Shown piece after piece: positions 37,487-38,510 of a stretch of DNA of 38,510 nt; positions within the stretch are counted from its first letter, which is position 1; every line of letters starts with the position of its first letter. The notes below the pieces were generated by a model. The model made no database searches. It saw only the letters and a list, made by a program, of their open reading frames with translations, and had not been told where the DNA came from. The translations under genes were made by a program, and so were the position numbers. The stretch spans positions 1 to 38,510 of the forward strand of contig JANYIN010000139.1 of assembly GCA_025362035.1 (NCBI GenBank), in the 5' to 3' direction. Origin of the DNA: Gemmatimonadaceae bacterium. GTDB lineage: Bacteria; Gemmatimonadota; Gemmatimonadetes; Gemmatimonadales; Gemmatimonadaceae.

Positions 37487-38238
37487 CAGAGCACCTTGGC
37501 TTCGTTCTGCAGCAGCTTCACCAGCTCGGGCACCGCCGCCGAGCCTTCGCCGATGATGCGGCCGGCTGGCCGTTCGGGTGGAAGCTCCATCTTTTGAATC
37601 GTCACGCGCGCCGAACCCAGTTGCGCGGGCTTCGTCTCCATCGGCTTTTTCTTGGCCGCCATGATGCCCTTGAGCGACGGATACCGCGGCCGCGCGACTC
37701 CTTCGTCGATCGTCACCACCGCGGGGAGCGGAAAGGAGAGGATCTCCGCGGCACCCTCGAGCTCGCGGCGGGCGCTGCCCGTGCCGCCGTCCACGCTGAG
37801 CTGCGACGCGGCCGTGATGCAAGGCAAGCCGAGCAGTTCGGCCGTTGCCGTCCCCACCACGCCGGCTGACGAGTCGAACGCGTGCTTGCCGAAGAGGATC
37901 AGGTCATAGCCCCCAGTCTTCAGCTCTGCCGCGAGCGCTTTGGCCACCGCAATGCCGTCAACCGGAACCGCGTCGGCCTTCAGGTGCACGGCGCGATCCA
38001 CGCCCATGCTCATGGCCTTGCGCAGCGTCTCCTGGACGTTGTCCGGACCGACCGCATAGACGACGGTCTCGCCGCCTCCCGCCTTCTCGTTGAGTTGCAG
38101 CGCGGCTTCGACGGCGTAGCCGGCAAAGTCGTCCATGTCGAATTTCAGACCGGTCTCGTCGATCGCGGTGCTCGAGGCGGCGATCTTGAAGCGCGACTCG
38201 GAGTCGGGAGTCCGCTTCATGCAGACGGCAATTTTCAT
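37486..38238 (-). CDS. etfB: Electron transfer flavoprotein beta subunit
   Basis: The protein has 250 residues and begins KIAVCMKRTPD. The beta subunit docks to dehydrogenases and binds AMP or, in bifurcating types, a second FAD. The AMP-binding region (FGKHAFDSSAGVVG, about 116-129) and the signature FPLPAVVTIDEGVARPRYPS (about 169-188) are present. The recognition loop continues LKGIMAAKKKP with K196-K198, matching the lysines that METTL20-type enzymes methylate in other ETFs. A perfect palindrome lies 11 bp upstream of the ATG and there is no strong Shine-Dalgarno. First gene of the etf run. Confidence 0.95.
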   Translation of the reverse strand: MKIAVCMKRTPDSESRFKIAASSTAIDETGLKFDMDDFAGYAVEAALQLNEKAGGGETVVYAVGPDNVQETLRKAMSMGVDRAVHLKADAVPVDGIAVAKALAAELKTGGYDLILFGKHAFDSSAGVVGTATAELLGLPCITAASQLSVDGGTGSARRELEGAAEILSFPLPAVVTIDEGVARPRYPSLKGIMAAKKKPMETKPAQLGSARVTIQKMELPPERPAGRIIGEGSAAVPELVKLLQNEAKVL

Positions 38239-38249
38239 GGCCTGGGGAT

Positions 38250-38269
38250 CATGTGAAAAGATTCACATG
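38250..38269. promoter_or_regulatory. Perfect 8-4-8 palindrome before etfB (probable operator)
   Basis: CATGTGAA (38250-38257) and TTCACATG (38262-38269) are exact inverted arms around a 4-base spacer, ending 11 bp before the etfB start codon. Size and symmetry fit the operator of a dimeric repressor, for example of the TetR or GntR families that often control fatty-acid oxidation genes. It could also fold in the mRNA and hide the start. The regulator is not in the window. Confidence 0.65.
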
Positions 38270-38348
38270 AAGGATAGACAGCGAATTGGTATTGAGGTAG
38301 GGTCGAAGTGAATCGAGGCTCAGTCCACATTCGTGTTTGTTTTCCACT

Positions 38349-38424
38349 GCAGGATGAAGTACTGGACTACTGCAGTACCTGGACTGGCATACCGGCTCCC
38401 AAAACGAGTGGACAGATGTCAGTC
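38349..38424. repeat. Dispersed ~75-bp repeat, copy 2
   Basis: This matches 28635-28709 in the same orientation. Its centre contains TACTGCAGTA, a perfect 10-bp palindrome, inside GTACTG...CAGTAC arms (38359-38364 and 38373-38378). Its right end covers the stop codon (38419-38421) of the minus-strand gene at the window edge, as copy 1 covers the BON stop. Both copies therefore sit at gene 3' ends. Confidence 0.85.
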
Positions 38425-38510
38425 CTGCGTCCTCTGCCCCGCGTAGAACCGATCGAGAAAGAGATACCGCGCGCGCTCCTCCGGCTCGGCGCGCGACTCC
38501 ACGTCGATGC
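38419..38510 (-). CDS. Unidentified gene, C-terminal 29 residues (partial)
   Basis: A minus-strand frame enters from the right edge and stops at TGA (38421-38419). The last residues read IDVESRAEPEERARYLFLDRF and end YAGQRTQD. Codons end mostly in G or C, as in the window's real genes, which supports coding. The fragment is too short to name. It reads towards etfB, 180 bp upstream of it; whether it is co-transcribed with the etf genes is unknown, and the repeat and operator between them suggest it is not. Confidence 0.55.
   Translation of the reverse strand, partial: IDVESRAEPEERARYLFLDRFYAGQRTQD

Noticed and set aside
35492..37597. A 701-codon plus-strand open frame
   Set aside because: It lies opposite the Fe-S oxidoreductase and etfA genes, both with complete family motifs. 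Its translation is rich in Arg and His without any domain, as expected from the antisense of GC-rich codons.

Overview
This is a GC-rich, densely coded bacterial chromosome segment with about 38 protein genes, many in co-directional runs with 1-40 bp gaps or short stop/start overlaps. I see no tRNA, rRNA, CRISPR array, transposase or phage gene. The gene set points to a Gram-negative, menaquinone-using bacterium: a UbiA/UbiX/UbiD/UbiE-type quinone cluster without ubiquinone hydroxylases, ETF with a membrane Fe-S partner, lipoproteins and an outer-membrane-type beta-barrel. The mixture would fit Gemmatimonadota or a similar lineage. That placement is an inference from gene content, not a search result.

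Layout. (1) 1-3476, plus: purD 3' end, fpg (DNA glycosylase), a short UvrC-like GIY-YIG nuclease and a potassium-channel-type protein. (2) 7899-3489, minus: late menaquinone genes ubiE/menG, ubiD, ubiA and ubiX, then a YfcE-type phosphodiesterase, the last four overlapping. (3) 8028-11223, plus: an ECF sigma factor, a zinc-finger anti-sigma factor, an exported bactofilin-like membrane protein and an exported beta-rich protein, with an ECF-like promoter before the anti-sigma gene. (4) 17726-11251, minus: mrp, a MATE exporter, SAM hydrolase, a subtilase lipoprotein and a secreted amidohydrolase. (5) 17818-19134, plus: a sorbosone-dehydrogenase-like lipoprotein, overlapping tail-to-tail with a DHH phosphoesterase (minus). 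A cationic amino acid permease (minus) follows, with a clear hairpin terminator. (6) 25521-21891, minus: an M15 peptidase with an EF-hand-like loop, a small hypothetical protein, a DUF1232 protein and guaB. (7) 25861-34226, plus: gpmI, a beta-barrel protein, a BON-domain protein, a PTPS/QueD-family pterin enzyme, an FdhE-like protein, mobA, dacB (PBP4), moeA and a lysine-methyltransferase-like protein. (8) 38238-34232, minus: etfB, etfA and a membrane-bound HdrD-like Fe-S oxidoreductase. At the right edge lies the 3' end of an unidentified minus-strand gene.

How the parts connect. Regions 2 and 8 fit one route: ETF collects electrons from acyl-CoA dehydrogenases, the membrane Fe-S protein passes them to menaquinone, and region 2 makes the last steps of menaquinone. 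The methyltransferase at 33540-34226 has the DxxY motif of lysine methyltransferases, and EtfB keeps the lysine-rich loop that such enzymes methylate elsewhere, so it may act on EtfB.

The most unexpected non-coding signals are a pair of ~75 bp dispersed repeats, each at the 3' end of a gene (28635-28709 and 38349-38424), and a perfect 8-4-8 palindrome 11 bp upstream of etfB.
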